27,582 nt of DNA, from positions 1 to 27,582 of the forward strand of contig JBGUMF010000106.1 of the NCBI GenBank assembly GCA_045116675.1, given 5' to 3'. The notes under the pieces were generated by a model, which was not told where the DNA came from, searched no databases, and saw only the letters and a list, made by a program, of their open reading frames with translations. The translations under genes were made by a program, and so were the position numbers. The stretch is from F23-D06 sp045116675. Lineage in GTDB: Bacteria > Bacteroidota > Bacteroidia > Bacteroidales > WCHB1-69. Shown one piece after another: positions 15,045 to 23,604 of this stretch. Positions within the stretch are counted from its first letter, which is position 1; each line of letters begins with the position of its first letter.

Positions 15045-18000
15045 TTAAAACGAATATTTCAAATGCAACAAAATCCTCCATGTGGACGCGAGGTCGTTAT
15101 AAGCATCCCAAGTGGGTTGGGTAAAAGTGTATTGACCATCCTCGTATTTGACCAACACATTATTGTCAAGAATCTTATAGGTTCCCCATCGGCTACAGAG
15201 CAGGTTGGTGAGGTTGTGGATGTCCACACCGACTTCAAGGCATTGCTGACGGTTGGAAACTTTGAAGAAGAAATCCTGGGCAACCTTGAAATTGATGCGG
15301 TTGATCCACGGGGCCAGATTGCCGTTGCGTTTGGAATACTCGCCCCGGTTTTTGCTCAGGTAACGGTCGCTGTTGATGTAATTTTCAAATGCGGCGCGGT
15401 TTTCTTCGGAGGAGAAGGGCATTCCTGCCAGCTCCTCGGAAGTGGGGATGTACATCAGTTGCGGAGTGCCTAATCCGCTGACATTGTTGATGAGATAAGA
15501 GTAGCGGGTGATGAACTGTCCTCCGTAGATGCCCATGTTAAGACCTTCATAGAATAATCCGAGTTTGGTGGCGGCACGATCCCCCTCCTTGATGGTGTAG
15601 GCGAGACCTGCAATCGCACGATGTGGTGGCATGTATGCGGAATACCCCAGTTCGGGACTGTTGCAGTCGTTGATGGTTGGATTGTTGGCAAGTGCTGAGA
15701 CCTGGTCGTTCAACCCATCTGTGATGTTTGTGGTATAGCTGAAGGTGTAGGCAGCCATAAGGTTAAGGCCGAATTTGAAACTCTTGTCTAACTGGGCGGA
15801 AATGGAAAAATATTGCCCGTGAATATTCTTCACATTGTGCAGATAATAGCCGCTCATGACATCCCCCTTCTGGTTCTGGATATTTTCGCTTGTATAGAAG
15901 GTGCGTCCGTTGGGTTCGCCGGGCAACACAATGGTGCCGTCTTCCGTGTAACCCAGTTTGGTGGAATAAATTTCGTTGAGGTTGAATGAGTAGATACCTT
16001 CAATGGTGGCTTTGATGTCACCGGGGATGAGATAATCGAGGGCGAGGGATGCCTTCCAACTTGTCGGCATCTTCAGGTCCTTGGCAAGAATGGTGGCATT
16101 GGTCGGGGCGGAAAGTTCTTGTTGTCCGGAATAGACACTGTTGATGATTTCTTCCCTGTTAGGGTTGAATTCCACCACATCAGCCTGGGTATTGTTGTTG
16201 GCAATGTATTGGTATTGGAGGCAATTGGAGTTTCCTAAAGCACTGACTATCCACACATTCGGGATGCGTCCAGTAAAAAGGCCCATGCCGCCGCGCAGGA
16301 TGAGCTTGCGTTTGTGGGTGATGTCCCAATTAAAACCGACACGAGGCGAAATGTTCACGTTAGCTTTAGGATAGTCGGCGGTGCTGAGGCCGGCAAAGGA
16401 GCTGTTAGGATATGCGGCGACAATCTGTTCGAATTCGGCATTCCGGTTGTCGTGTGAGAATAGGATGGCTGGGATTTCCAAACGCAGACCCGCCGTGAGT
16501 TTGAAGAATTTGCTGATATCCATTTCGTCTTGCGCATATAAGGACATCTGAATGTGGTTGAAAGTAGGGAAGACCTGCTCGGTGGGAGTCTCACTGTTGG
16601 CATGGGTGATCATGAACATCGAAGGACCCGCATTCCCCACATTGTTCACATCGTTGAGAAACGACTGCCAGGAGTCATAAACGTACCAACCGGCACCACC
16701 CTGCATGAAACCGTTCACAATGTTGTTCCATTCGAACTGTAAACCAGTGAGGATGGAGTGGATTCCGGTCTTATAGGTGAACTCGTCGGTGGCGGTGAGG
16801 GTGTGGACACGGCGCAGGTTCCCGTATGTGAACGGGTCCGGTCCGAAGGTGGTGAAGAAGGCCATCTGCTTTTCTCCATTGGCGTCGATGTACGGCTCCA
16901 GAATATCCACGGTCGGGAAATCGCCACCCATAAAGGAGCGAGGCTCATTCTGAAGCGACCAGGTGAGGCGGAACATGTTGCCGCTACGATCGTTCAGCAG
17001 GCGGGTGTTCAGTTCGGCGGCAATGGTGGTGAAATCCATAATCTGATTATAGCGCACCGATTCGAACGGCATCGCGTATTGCGAGATGCGGCCGGCCGAA
17101 TAGTTGGTGAAGGTGTAAATGCCGTCTTCGGTAGTGATTTCGATGTTGTTGCCGCTAAGCGGACTCATGGAGGTGGCACCGGGTTTGGATTCGGCAACAT
17201 GGGTGTGGCTTACCCGGATGTGGAACAGGTTGTATTCGTTGATTCGCCAGTCCAAACGGGCGAAAAGCTTATAGTCGGGAGTCTCAATGGAATAGTTTTG
17301 GTAGCGGCCGGGGTCGTAGCCGAATCGCTCAATCAGGAATTGCTGGATGTTATCCATCTCCGCTACGGTAGGACGGTTGTAGCCGGTGCTGCCGCCGTAG
17401 CTGTAGCTCTCATCAGGACGGGCTTGGATGGAAGATACGGCAGTGTGGTCCACCGTATATTCCCCGTTAAGGAAAAGGAAGAGTTTGTTCTTGATGATAG
17501 GACCTCCCACGGTGAAACCCGTCGTGTTGTTCAAATTGTTGGAGCCTGTCAACCGGTAGTCGCCAATTTTCTGGCCTCGCACCGCACTGCCTGAGAAATA
17601 GTCATAAACAGATCCCTGCCAGGTGTTGGTGCCCTGTTTGGTGGTCATATTGATGGAGCTGCCTTGGAACCCGCTGTGGCGGACGTTGAAGGGAGTGATA
17701 TTGACATCGAGCCGGTTGATGACTTCCAGGGAGATAGGGGTGCCGCCGGCGGGCAGGCTTGACCCAATACCGAAGGCGTTGTTGAAGCTGGCACCGTCCA
17801 CGCAGACTGTAGAACTGCGGTAGTTGCCTCCACCAACGGAGAAACCATTCTCAGTGCTACAACTGTGTGGGGTAAGTTTCAATATGTTATCCAGCGTACG
17901 ACCCACATTGGGAATCATTTCCATCGCATTAGAGGTAAGATGCACACCCGCACCCGACCGGTTGATGTTCATGGAGGCCCCATCGCTGAGCACGGTCACC

Positions 18001-18386
18001 TCATCTAAACGCATAGAGGTGGGTGAAAGTTCCACATCCAAAACGGCTGTCTCACCTAACGGTGCTTCCACATCCTTGATAATCATTGTTTTGTAATTGA
18101 GCCGTTCCACTCTCACGGTGTATGGGCCACCCGCCAGGACATTGTTGATTACAAAGATGCCCTTGTCGTTCGTGATGCCGTAGAAAGGGATTCCACTCGG
18201 GTCGTGCACGATGGTTACCACAGCGTTCGGCACCGGATTGTTCCCGTCACTGACATGGCCGGTGATGGAGGCGGTGGTGACTTGGGCGGAAACGGCCAAT
18301 CCGCTGAAAACAATCAGAACGGTTAGCATTAAGCCCATGATGTTGCTGCTTTTTATGCCTGATAATCGTAGGATATGCTTCATCAT
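15045..18386 (-). CDS. Oar-like TonB-dependent receptor with carboxypeptidase-regulatory domain
   Basis: A 1113-residue outer-membrane receptor. A signal peptide (1-35, ending VSAQ) is followed by a carboxypeptidase-regulatory-like domain (about 38-120, starting ASITGHVSDGNNPVPNAVV), a plug domain (about 125-270, with LDEVTVLSD, NILKLTPHS, STVCVDGASFNNAFG and SSINMTTKQGTNTWQGS) and a long barrel ending WRILLHLKYSF with a terminal Phe. The TTKQGTNxxxGS segment and GGPIIKNKLFLFLNGEY are typical of Oar/OmpA-like TonB receptors rather than SusC; no SusD gene is adjacent. It probably imports or exports a large ligand, or takes part in T9SS-linked or social functions as Oar does in myxobacteria. 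The start may be either of two adjacent ATGs. A good promoter with both elements lies upstream. Confidence 0.9.
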   Translation of the reverse strand: MMKHILRLSGIKSSNIMGLMLTVLIVFSGLAVSAQVTTASITGHVSDGNNPVPNAVVTIVHDPSGIPFYGITNDKGIFVINNVLAGGPYTVRVERLNYKTMIIKDVEAPLGETAVLDVELSPTSMRLDEVTVLSDGASMNINRSGAGVHLTSNAMEMIPNVGRTLDNILKLTPHSCSTENGFSVGGGNYRSSTVCVDGASFNNAFGIGSSLPAGGTPISLEVINRLDVNITPFNVRHSGFQGSSINMTTKQGTNTWQGSVYDYFSGSAVRGQKIGDYRLTGSNNLNNTTGFTVGGPIIKNKLFLFLNGEYTVDHTAVSSIQARPDESYSYGGSTGYNRPTVAEMDNIQQFLIERFGYDPGRYQNYSIETPDYKLFARLDWRINEYNLFHIRVSHTHVAESKPGATSMSPLSGNNIEITTEDGIYTFTNYSAGRISQYAMPFESVRYNQIMDFTTIAAELNTRLLNDRSGNMFRLTWSLQNEPRSFMGGDFPTVDILEPYIDANGEKQMAFFTTFGPDPFTYGNLRRVHTLTATDEFTYKTGIHSILTGLQFEWNNIVNGFMQGGAGWYVYDSWQSFLNDVNNVGNAGPSMFMITHANSETPTEQVFPTFNHIQMSLYAQDEMDISKFFKLTAGLRLEIPAILFSHDNRNAEFEQIVAAYPNSSFAGLSTADYPKANVNISPRVGFNWDITHKRKLILRGGMGLFTGRIPNVWIVSALGNSNCLQYQYIANNNTQADVVEFNPNREEIINSVYSGQQELSAPTNATILAKDLKMPTSWKASLALDYLIPGDIKATIEGIYSFNLNEIYSTKLGYTEDGTIVLPGEPNGRTFYTSENIQNQKGDVMSGYYLHNVKNIHGQYFSISAQLDKSFKFGLNLMAAYTFSYTTNITDGLNDQVSALANNPTINDCNSPELGYSAYMPPHRAIAGLAYTIKEGDRAATKLGLFYEGLNMGIYGGQFITRYSYLINNVSGLGTPQLMYIPTSEELAGMPFSSEENRAAFENYINSDRYLSKNRGEYSKRNGNLAPWINRINFKVAQDFFFKVSNRQQCLEVGVDIHNLTNLLCSRWGTYKILDNNVLVKYEDGQYTFTQPTWDAYNDLASTWRILLHLKYSF

Positions 18387-18443
18387 TTGTGTATTTTTAA
18401 CAATAAAAAGGCACCGTCTTGCAATACGGCAATATTAAAACGG

Positions 18444-18473
18444 CAAAAATACAAAAATTATGGGGATAGACAA
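18444..18473 (-). promoter_or_regulatory. Promoter of the TonB-dependent receptor gene (-33 and -7)
   Basis: On the minus strand TTG (18471-18473) is followed after exactly 19 bases by TATTTTTG (18444-18451) and CC, which fits the Bacteroidetes sigma-ABfr layout well. It gives a leader of roughly 50 bases. This is the best-formed promoter in the window. Confidence 0.65.
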
Positions 18474-18496
18474 CGCACTTTTTTAATCCCTCAAAA

Positions 18497-20101
18497 TCAA
18501 TTTTCTCTTTCTTCCCAAAATTCTGCCCCCTTGATATCCAGCTCTTTAGGATCGAAGTGCGGTTCTTCGCCCCGCTTCTTGGCTTTTTCGTAGTTGCGGA
18601 GTGCGCGCAGTGCTTTGGGTGACAACAGCAAGATGGCTATAAGGTTAATCCAGGCCATAGCACCCACCCCAATGTCGCCCAACGTCCAGGTGATGCCGCT
18701 GCTGGTCAGGGAGCCTACAAATACGGCCGTGATGGTGCACAGGCGCAGCACCCATACCGCAATCTTCTCACTGCGGTCATCGCCGAAGATTTCATCGGCA
18801 CGGGCCAGTTCCTCCTCCGCCTGCTCCAAGGTCTCGCTGTTCTGATTCTTTTGACGCATTCGTCGCAGATACCATCTGCGGAAACGGCTGAAGAGATAGA
18901 TGAGGTTGGTTTCCGCATAATAATAGTATGCCATGATAGTGGTAAAGGCAAAGAAGAAGAGGGCTATGGACACTAAATTGGAGGCGGCACGCTGGCCAAG
19001 GAGCGTGCTGATGGCCCCGATAGTGTAGAACACGCCGGGCTCGCCAGACGGCGCGGCAGGGTTTTGCTGCAGATAGGTGACCGTACTCTCGCCTACCGCC
19101 GATGTCTGCACGCTGTCGATGATGTTGTAGGTCTGGCATGCGAGAATCATCATGGCGGTGGCAGTGCATACCAGCAGCGTGTCAATATAGACGGAAAAAG
19201 CCTGCACCAGACCCTGCTTGACAGGATGGCTCACCTTGGCGGCAGCGGCTACAATGGGCCCTGTGCCCTGGCCGGCCTCGTTGGAGTAGATGCCGCGCTT
19301 CACGCCCCAGGAGATGCTGCTGCCGAGGATGGCGGAACCTAACGGACCGGCTCCCACTGCCCCGCGCAGCATGTCGAGGAATACACCGGGAACCAGCCGG
19401 TAATGCACGATGAGAACCACGATGGAGAGCAATATGTAAAGGATGGCCATAAAGGGGGCGACAATCTGCGCCACATTGGCGATGCGCTTCACCCCACCGA
19501 TGATGACCAGGGCAAGGAGAACCGCTACGGAAAGGCCTATCACCCAAGTGTCAACCCCAAAAGCCTGCGACATGGAGAGTGCGATGCCGTTGCATTGCAC
19601 GGGCGGCAGGAAGATACCGCAGGCCAGAGCCGTAATGATAGCGAAGACACATCCGAAGAAGGTACTGCGCAATCCTTTCTCAATATAGTAAGCCGGACCA
19701 CCGCGGAATTGGCCGTGGTGGTTCTCCTTGAAGATCTGCGCCAGCGTGGCTTCCACAAAAGCACTGCCCGCCCCAAAGAAGGCAATGATCCACATCCAGA
19801 CGATGGCCCCCGGACCGCCGAAACCGATGGCTGTGGCCACCCCGACGATGTTGCCCGTACCCACACGCCCCGACAGTGCCATCGCAAACGCCTGGAATGA
19901 GGTGATGCCTGTCTTCTGGCTCTTGTCGGTGCTGAACAGAAGACGGAACATCTCGCCAAAACGACGCACCTGCACAAAGCGCGTGCGCAGGGAAAAGTAA
20001 AGTGCCGACAGCAGGCACATGCCCACCAAGGCCGGACTCCATATCCAGCTGTACAAGGTCTCAATGAACGAGGTTATACGTGAAACATTTAGAAGAAGCA
20101 T
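18497..20101 (-). CDS. Alanine/glycine:cation symporter (AGCS family)
   Basis: A 534-residue inner-membrane transporter with about 10-11 hydrophobic segments. Family signatures are ALSGRVGTGNIVGVATAI and GGPGAIVWMWIIAFFGAGSAF in the first half, FRGGPAYYIEKGL, and GVKRGIYSNEAGQGTGPI in the second half. Members import alanine, glycine or related amino acids with Na+ or H+. The loop around residues 395-425 and the C-terminal tail are highly charged (for example EEELARADEIF), and the protein is longer than the usual ~450-480 residues mainly for that reason. A promoter-like element inside a dyad lies upstream at 20175-20199. The preceding AraC-type regulator is on the same strand, 138 bases away. 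Confidence 0.93.
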   Translation of the reverse strand: MLLLNVSRITSFIETLYSWIWSPALVGMCLLSALYFSLRTRFVQVRRFGEMFRLLFSTDKSQKTGITSFQAFAMALSGRVGTGNIVGVATAIGFGGPGAIVWMWIIAFFGAGSAFVEATLAQIFKENHHGQFRGGPAYYIEKGLRSTFFGCVFAIITALACGIFLPPVQCNGIALSMSQAFGVDTWVIGLSVAVLLALVIIGGVKRIANVAQIVAPFMAILYILLSIVVLIVHYRLVPGVFLDMLRGAVGAGPLGSAILGSSISWGVKRGIYSNEAGQGTGPIVAAAAKVSHPVKQGLVQAFSVYIDTLLVCTATAMMILACQTYNIIDSVQTSAVGESTVTYLQQNPAAPSGEPGVFYTIGAISTLLGQRAASNLVSIALFFFAFTTIMAYYYYAETNLIYLFSRFRRWYLRRMRQKNQNSETLEQAEEELARADEIFGDDRSEKIAVWVLRLCTITAVFVGSLTSSGITWTLGDIGVGAMAWINLIAILLLSPKALRALRNYEKAKKRGEEPHFDPKELDIKGAEFWEEREN

Positions 20102-20174
20102 TTTGAAAATCTTTTATGGCAGACTGTTATCGGAATATTGGGATCTGAGTTCTAAACAAAAGTGCCTTTTGCAG

Positions 20175-20199
20175 GTGCAAAGATACGTATTTTTTGCAC
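20175..20199 (-). promoter_or_regulatory. Dyad overlapping the -7 element of the symporter gene
   Basis: Arms GTGCAAA (20175-20181) and TTTGCAC (20193-20199) are perfect inverted repeats, with an inner ATAC/GTAT dyad (20183-20190). On the minus strand the left arm supplies the -7 element TATCTTTG (20178-20185). The arrangement suggests an operator or a bidirectional promoter; no regulator is proven. Confidence 0.5.
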
Positions 20200-20239
20200 T
20201 AAATGAACCGTGAAAGATTGAGTAAGACACACAGTTTTT

Positions 20240-21118
20240 TCACAGTTTTCCCCGAAAAGCTCGCGGGCTCATACCCACTTCCCAGCGGAAAAACGTGCCG
20301 AAATGGCTTTGGTTACGGAATCCGAGACGGTCGGAAATCTGCTGCACGGGCAAAGATGTCGTCAACAGCAGCAGTTTCGCCTGACGGATGAGATTGTACG
20401 TAATGCATTCGCCTGCGCTTCTGCTTGTCACCTGCTTCACAACATTGGCGATGTACTTGGGCGCGAGGCACATCTCGTTGGCGTACCAGTCGATGGAATG
20501 GTGTTCAGCGCAATGCCTCTCGACTAAGGCAAGGAATTTTCCCGCCAGCTCTTCCGACCGGGAAATCGTATAGAGTGAGGAGAAGGACTTGTCATATAGT
20601 CCGTAAACAAAATTGGCCAAGGAACGCACTAAGTCGAGCGCCACCTCGCGGGTGTTGCCTATACTGGGTGTTTGCATGATGTCGCGCAAAAGGTCAAAGT
20701 AGTGTAACACCACCCGCATTTGTTGTTCCGTCAGCGGGAAAACCGGACGCATGTATGCTCGGATATGCGCATCGCCGGACAGGTTCAGATGCAAGTCCTC
20801 GCCGAATTGCGGCGAAAAACTCAACACGTACTGCAAATGGTCTTCGCTTGCTCCAATTACTTTGATGGGCTGGTTGATTAGGATGGATGAGAAACAGGGT
20901 GCCTTGATGTCGTATGACAGATGATTGATGTTGGCGGTTATGTGTCCTCGCACATGTAGATTCAGCGCATACACGGCAGTTTGAAAATAATCCGGCAACG
21001 GAGTGGCCGTTCCTTCAATCACACTCAGTCGCAGATCGTCGCCGAGACTGACTTGGTTTGTTGTGTTGTCGATTTCCCGCAGTACGGGCAGTTCGTGGAA
21101 AGGAGAACTCGTGAACAT
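20240..21118 (-). CDS. AraC family transcriptional regulator
   Basis: A 292-residue cytoplasmic regulator. The N-terminal ~170 residues form a sensor-like beta-rich domain without a clear named family, and the C-terminal ~100 residues are an AraC/XylS double helix-turn-helix: CITYNLIRQAKLLLLTTSLP, then VQQISDRLGFRNQSHFGTFF followed by GMSPRAFRGKL, the usual family ending. It is divergent from the GH53-like gene (181 bases between the starts) and upstream of the symporter gene on its own strand, so either could be a target. Its own -7 element is at 21150-21157. The inducer cannot be predicted. Confidence 0.92.
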   Translation of the reverse strand: MFTSSPFHELPVLREIDNTTNQVSLGDDLRLSVIEGTATPLPDYFQTAVYALNLHVRGHITANINHLSYDIKAPCFSSILINQPIKVIGASEDHLQYVLSFSPQFGEDLHLNLSGDAHIRAYMRPVFPLTEQQMRVVLHYFDLLRDIMQTPSIGNTREVALDLVRSLANFVYGLYDKSFSSLYTISRSEELAGKFLALVERHCAEHHSIDWYANEMCLAPKYIANVVKQVTSRSAGECITYNLIRQAKLLLLTTSLPVQQISDRLGFRNQSHFGTFFRWEVGMSPRAFRGKL

Positions 21119-21149
21119 GATATGTGCTGATTAAATCATTTTTCAAGCG

Positions 21150-21157
21150 CAAAAATA
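21150..21157 (-). promoter_or_regulatory. Putative -7 promoter element for the AraC-type regulator
   Basis: The minus strand reads TATTTTTG followed by C, an exact TAnnTTTG match, 31 bases before the regulator's ATG. Confidence 0.5.
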
Positions 21158-21246
21158 TACTTTCTTTTATTATTTCTGATGATTGTAATGTGGAAAATAG
21201 AACAAAAATTCCAACTCCTATAACATCAGTTGCCTGTCGAAAATTG

Positions 21247-21254
21247 TATTTTTG
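21247..21254 (+). promoter_or_regulatory. Putative -7 promoter element for the GH53-like gene
   Basis: TATTTTTG followed by CA, an exact TAnnTTTG match, 45 bases before the ATG at 21300. A TTG occurs at 21230-21232 but the 14-base spacing is shorter than usual. Confidence 0.5.
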
Positions 21255-21299
21255 CAATCCTATTGTATATGAATTTACGTTTTTAAAGACAAATATATT

Positions 21300-23237
21300 A
21301 TGAAAAAGATTTCTACTGTATCCCTGTTGTTGCTGATGTGCTTCTGCGCAGTGGCACAAACCGTTACGTTCACTGGCCGTGATGCCGGCAACCGTTATGT
21401 CCAGCTTAACCGTGTGGTTGTCACCAACCATACCAAAGGCTGGCAGCAGACCCTCTTCTGGCCTGACACTACTTTGGCGATGCAGAATGATAATGGAAAT
21501 GGCATGGCAGGGGCAAAAAATCTTTCCTCCCAGCAAGCCATGCCGTCCTTGCAATTATCACAGAACAATCCGAACCCCTTCAACGCTACCACAGAAGTTT
21601 TCCTGACGGTGGCGGAAGACGGGCCTGTGACGCTGATGATTGCCGACATGAACGGACGTGTCGTTCGGACAGAAGAATGTACATTCCAACCCGGTGTCCA
21701 CCATTTCCGTGTAAGCCTTGCCAATGCGGGCATGTACGTGATGTCCGCCCGCCAGAACGGCAAAACATCGTCTGTCAAGATGATGTGTAACGAAGGAAGT
21801 GGAGCGGATAAGATTGTAAAACAGGGTGTTGTAGAGACAATGTGTACATCGTCGCTATCCCGGGAAAACCGGGGTCACAATATCGGCGATCAGATTGAAT
21901 ATGTGGGATACGCCACTATTGACGGTACCGAGATGGAAAGCCGGCATGTAACCAGGCAGCAAGCCACTTCGCAGACATTTGTGTTGCAGTTTGCGAAAGT
22001 CCCGTGCAAGATGACAAAAACTTCTCCGACAGAAACCGTATCCGAGGATTTCCGTGTGGCCCTTTCGTTGAGCCCATTCTCTTTGAACCAATTTGAAAAG
22101 GGTTACAAATTCAATGTCGGCGACCAGACTGCCACCACTCCGGAGGAGTTGCAGGCCATCTATCGTGATTTCGGCTCCACGGAGATGTATGTGCGTATTG
22201 CCACCAAACGCCATAAAACGGCCGAGGATATCACCGATGGGGAACCGGACGAGAACGCCAACGTCCACACGTTCGACCAGGGAATCCGCATGTGCCAGAT
22301 TGCGGCGGCATTAGACATTCCCATCAATCCGGAGATCATGTGCGCCTACACCTATATGGATATGGATAAACAGCAGGCACCGCGTTTTGACGAGTATCCG
22401 GAGTTCAACTACCTGATGAATGAAAAAAAATGGGAGGAACTGACGTTGGATGAGATCTGTATAGTGCTCGAAGCATACGGTGAATTTGTGGCTGAGGCGA
22501 TTCTCGAAACCGGCTGCACTGTGAATAACTGGAATCTCGGCAACGAGGCCAACTTCGGCTTTGCAGGTATTAGCATGGGACTGAAAACGGCCGTGGATCC
22601 CAAACTGGAAAAGGCCGGAACGCTTAAGAAATACACAGCTCCCGTATTTGCACGCGGATGGCTCAAGAAACATGTTTGGAAACATGACGCCCAAGCCTAC
22701 GCGGCCGTAAAACGGGGCGTATTAAAAGCATACGCAAAATTAGGTGTTGACGCCTCAAACGTCAAGTTCTCAACCCACGTGGCCACGGTTGTCTTCCCGG
22801 CGGGATGCACGGCCAAATTCTTCAACTTCATGAAAGATAACGGCTATGAAATGGAGACTGCCGGTATCAGCTATTATCCCAGTGCTCCCTCCATGTCGGT
22901 GAACAAAAAGGCTCTCTTGAAGAAAACGGTCAAGAAAATCAACAAGAAATGTGGCCTTCCCGTGTTTATCGGCGAGTTTTCCTATCCGTCGGGCAAGATG
23001 GATGGGCCTTTCGCCGGCTGGAATAAGAAGGTGCGGGGCTACAAGCACGACCAGCAGGGCCAGGCCAGTATATACTCCGATGTGGTGCGGTGGGGCATGG
23101 TCAACGGCATGGCTGGCATCCGCTACTGGGCTCCGGACTATGAGGGCTGGTATACCATGTCGATGTTTGAGTTTTCCAACAAGGTGGGCACGGCCAAGAC
23201 CATCCTGCTGAATCACAAGGAGATTGTAGAACCATAA
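21300..23237 (+). CDS. Secreted GH53-like glycoside hydrolase with N-terminal T9SS-tail-like module
   Basis: A 645-residue protein. A signal peptide (1-20, ending AVAQ) is followed by VTFTGRDAGNRYVQLNRVVV (22-41) and WQQTLFWPDT, then a module resembling a T9SS type A tail (about 84-163: LSQNNPNPFNATTEVFL, IADMNGRVV, ANAGMYVMSARQNG), then a short link with EYVGYATIDGTEM. From memory this N-terminal set is the one seen in Bacteroidales FISUMP-domain proteins. Residues 250-645 form a clan-A barrel closest to GH53 endo-beta-1,4-galactanases: WNLGNEANFGF with probable acid/base Glu416, ISYYPS, and VFIGEFSYP with probable nucleophile Glu559, ending with YWAPDYEGW. No C-terminal sorting domain is present. 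It is probably exported; the polysaccharide substrate may be a galactan but is not certain. An AraC regulator lies divergently upstream. Confidence 0.82.
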   Translation: MKKISTVSLLLLMCFCAVAQTVTFTGRDAGNRYVQLNRVVVTNHTKGWQQTLFWPDTTLAMQNDNGNGMAGAKNLSSQQAMPSLQLSQNNPNPFNATTEVFLTVAEDGPVTLMIADMNGRVVRTEECTFQPGVHHFRVSLANAGMYVMSARQNGKTSSVKMMCNEGSGADKIVKQGVVETMCTSSLSRENRGHNIGDQIEYVGYATIDGTEMESRHVTRQQATSQTFVLQFAKVPCKMTKTSPTETVSEDFRVALSLSPFSLNQFEKGYKFNVGDQTATTPEELQAIYRDFGSTEMYVRIATKRHKTAEDITDGEPDENANVHTFDQGIRMCQIAAALDIPINPEIMCAYTYMDMDKQQAPRFDEYPEFNYLMNEKKWEELTLDEICIVLEAYGEFVAEAILETGCTVNNWNLGNEANFGFAGISMGLKTAVDPKLEKAGTLKKYTAPVFARGWLKKHVWKHDAQAYAAVKRGVLKAYAKLGVDASNVKFSTHVATVVFPAGCTAKFFNFMKDNGYEMETAGISYYPSAPSMSVNKKALLKKTVKKINKKCGLPVFIGEFSYPSGKMDGPFAGWNKKVRGYKHDQQGQASIYSDVVRWGMVNGMAGIRYWAPDYEGWYTMSMFEFSNKVGTAKTILLNHKEIVEP

Positions 23238-23278
23238 TTTCCTTTGAAAATCAGACATTTTTCATTTTGTTCATTACG

Positions 23279-23322
23279 AAAAAATGCCGTCGCTGGGGTT
23301 TGCACTTTTGCGGCGGTTTTTT
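23279..23322 (+). terminator. Rho-independent terminator of the GH53-like gene
   Basis: A 7-bp stem CCGTCGC/GCGGCGG (one G-T pair) with a 16-base loop is flanked by AAAAAA on the left and TTTTTT on the right. It begins about 40 bases after the stop codon at 23237. Confidence 0.65.
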
Positions 23323-23441
23323 GTTCCAATAATTGAAAAAATGTGAATGATTTCGGTTTAGCCATGATCAGTTTTGACGACGGATTCCGGCCTGTTAGTT
23401 TATATTGAAACAAATCCGGCAACATTACCATGGAAAATAAT

Positions 23442-23470
23442 AAAAGGCTGACATCAGATGTCAGCCTTTT
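23442..23470 (-). terminator. Strong bidirectional terminator after tRNA-Trp
   Basis: A perfect 13-bp inverted repeat (AAAAGGCTGACAT/ATGTCAGCCTTTT) with a 3-base loop. On the minus strand it begins 5 bases after the tRNA-Trp 3' end and is followed by TTTTATTATT, so it ends the tRNA-Thr/tuf/tRNA-Trp unit. It can also work on the plus strand as a second stop for the GH53-like transcript. Confidence 0.85.
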
Positions 23471-23474
23471 TTAG

Positions 23475-23545
23475 CAGGGGATGAGAGAATCGAACTCCCA
23501 TCTGCGGTTTTGGAGACCGTCATTCTACCATTAAACTAATCCCCT
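23475..23545 (-). tRNA. tRNA-Trp (anticodon CCA)
   Basis: The minus strand folds as a tRNA: acceptor AGGGGAT/ATCCCCT (7 bp), D arm GTTT/GAAT, anticodon loop CTCCAAA with anticodon CCA, T arm GGGAG-TTCGATT-CTCTC and discriminator G, as is usual for tRNA-Trp. CCA is not encoded at the 3' end. The outermost anticodon-stem pair is A-C, a small irregularity. It lies 59 bases after the tuf stop codon. Confidence 0.95.
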
Positions 23546-23550
23546 GAAAA

Positions 23551-23578
23551 GAAAGGGCATCTATTTCAATGCCCTTTC
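23551..23578 (-). other. Hairpin between tuf and tRNA-Trp
   Basis: A perfect 10-bp stem (GAAAGGGCAT/ATGCCCTTTC) with an 8-base loop, followed on the minus strand by TTTTC and then the tRNA-Trp 5' end 5 bases further. It may be a leaky terminator after tuf or a processing signal that frees the tRNA 5' end. Confidence 0.55.
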
Positions 23579-23604
23579 CATATTATTCCGTCAAATCGAT
23601 TTCC

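Noticed and set aside
16758..17594. 278-codon open frame on the plus strand
   Set aside because: It is antisense to the TonB receptor gene and reads like a codon-bias artefact.
15045..18386. SusC-type receptor of a polysaccharide utilisation locus
   Set aside because: There is no SusD neighbour, and the plug and barrel segments resemble Oar-like receptors.
23238..23441. Small open frames between the GH53-like gene and the terminator (for example 72 codons at 23213-23431, minus)
   Set aside because: It overlaps a terminator and the 3' end of the glycosidase gene, and has no promoter or family likeness.
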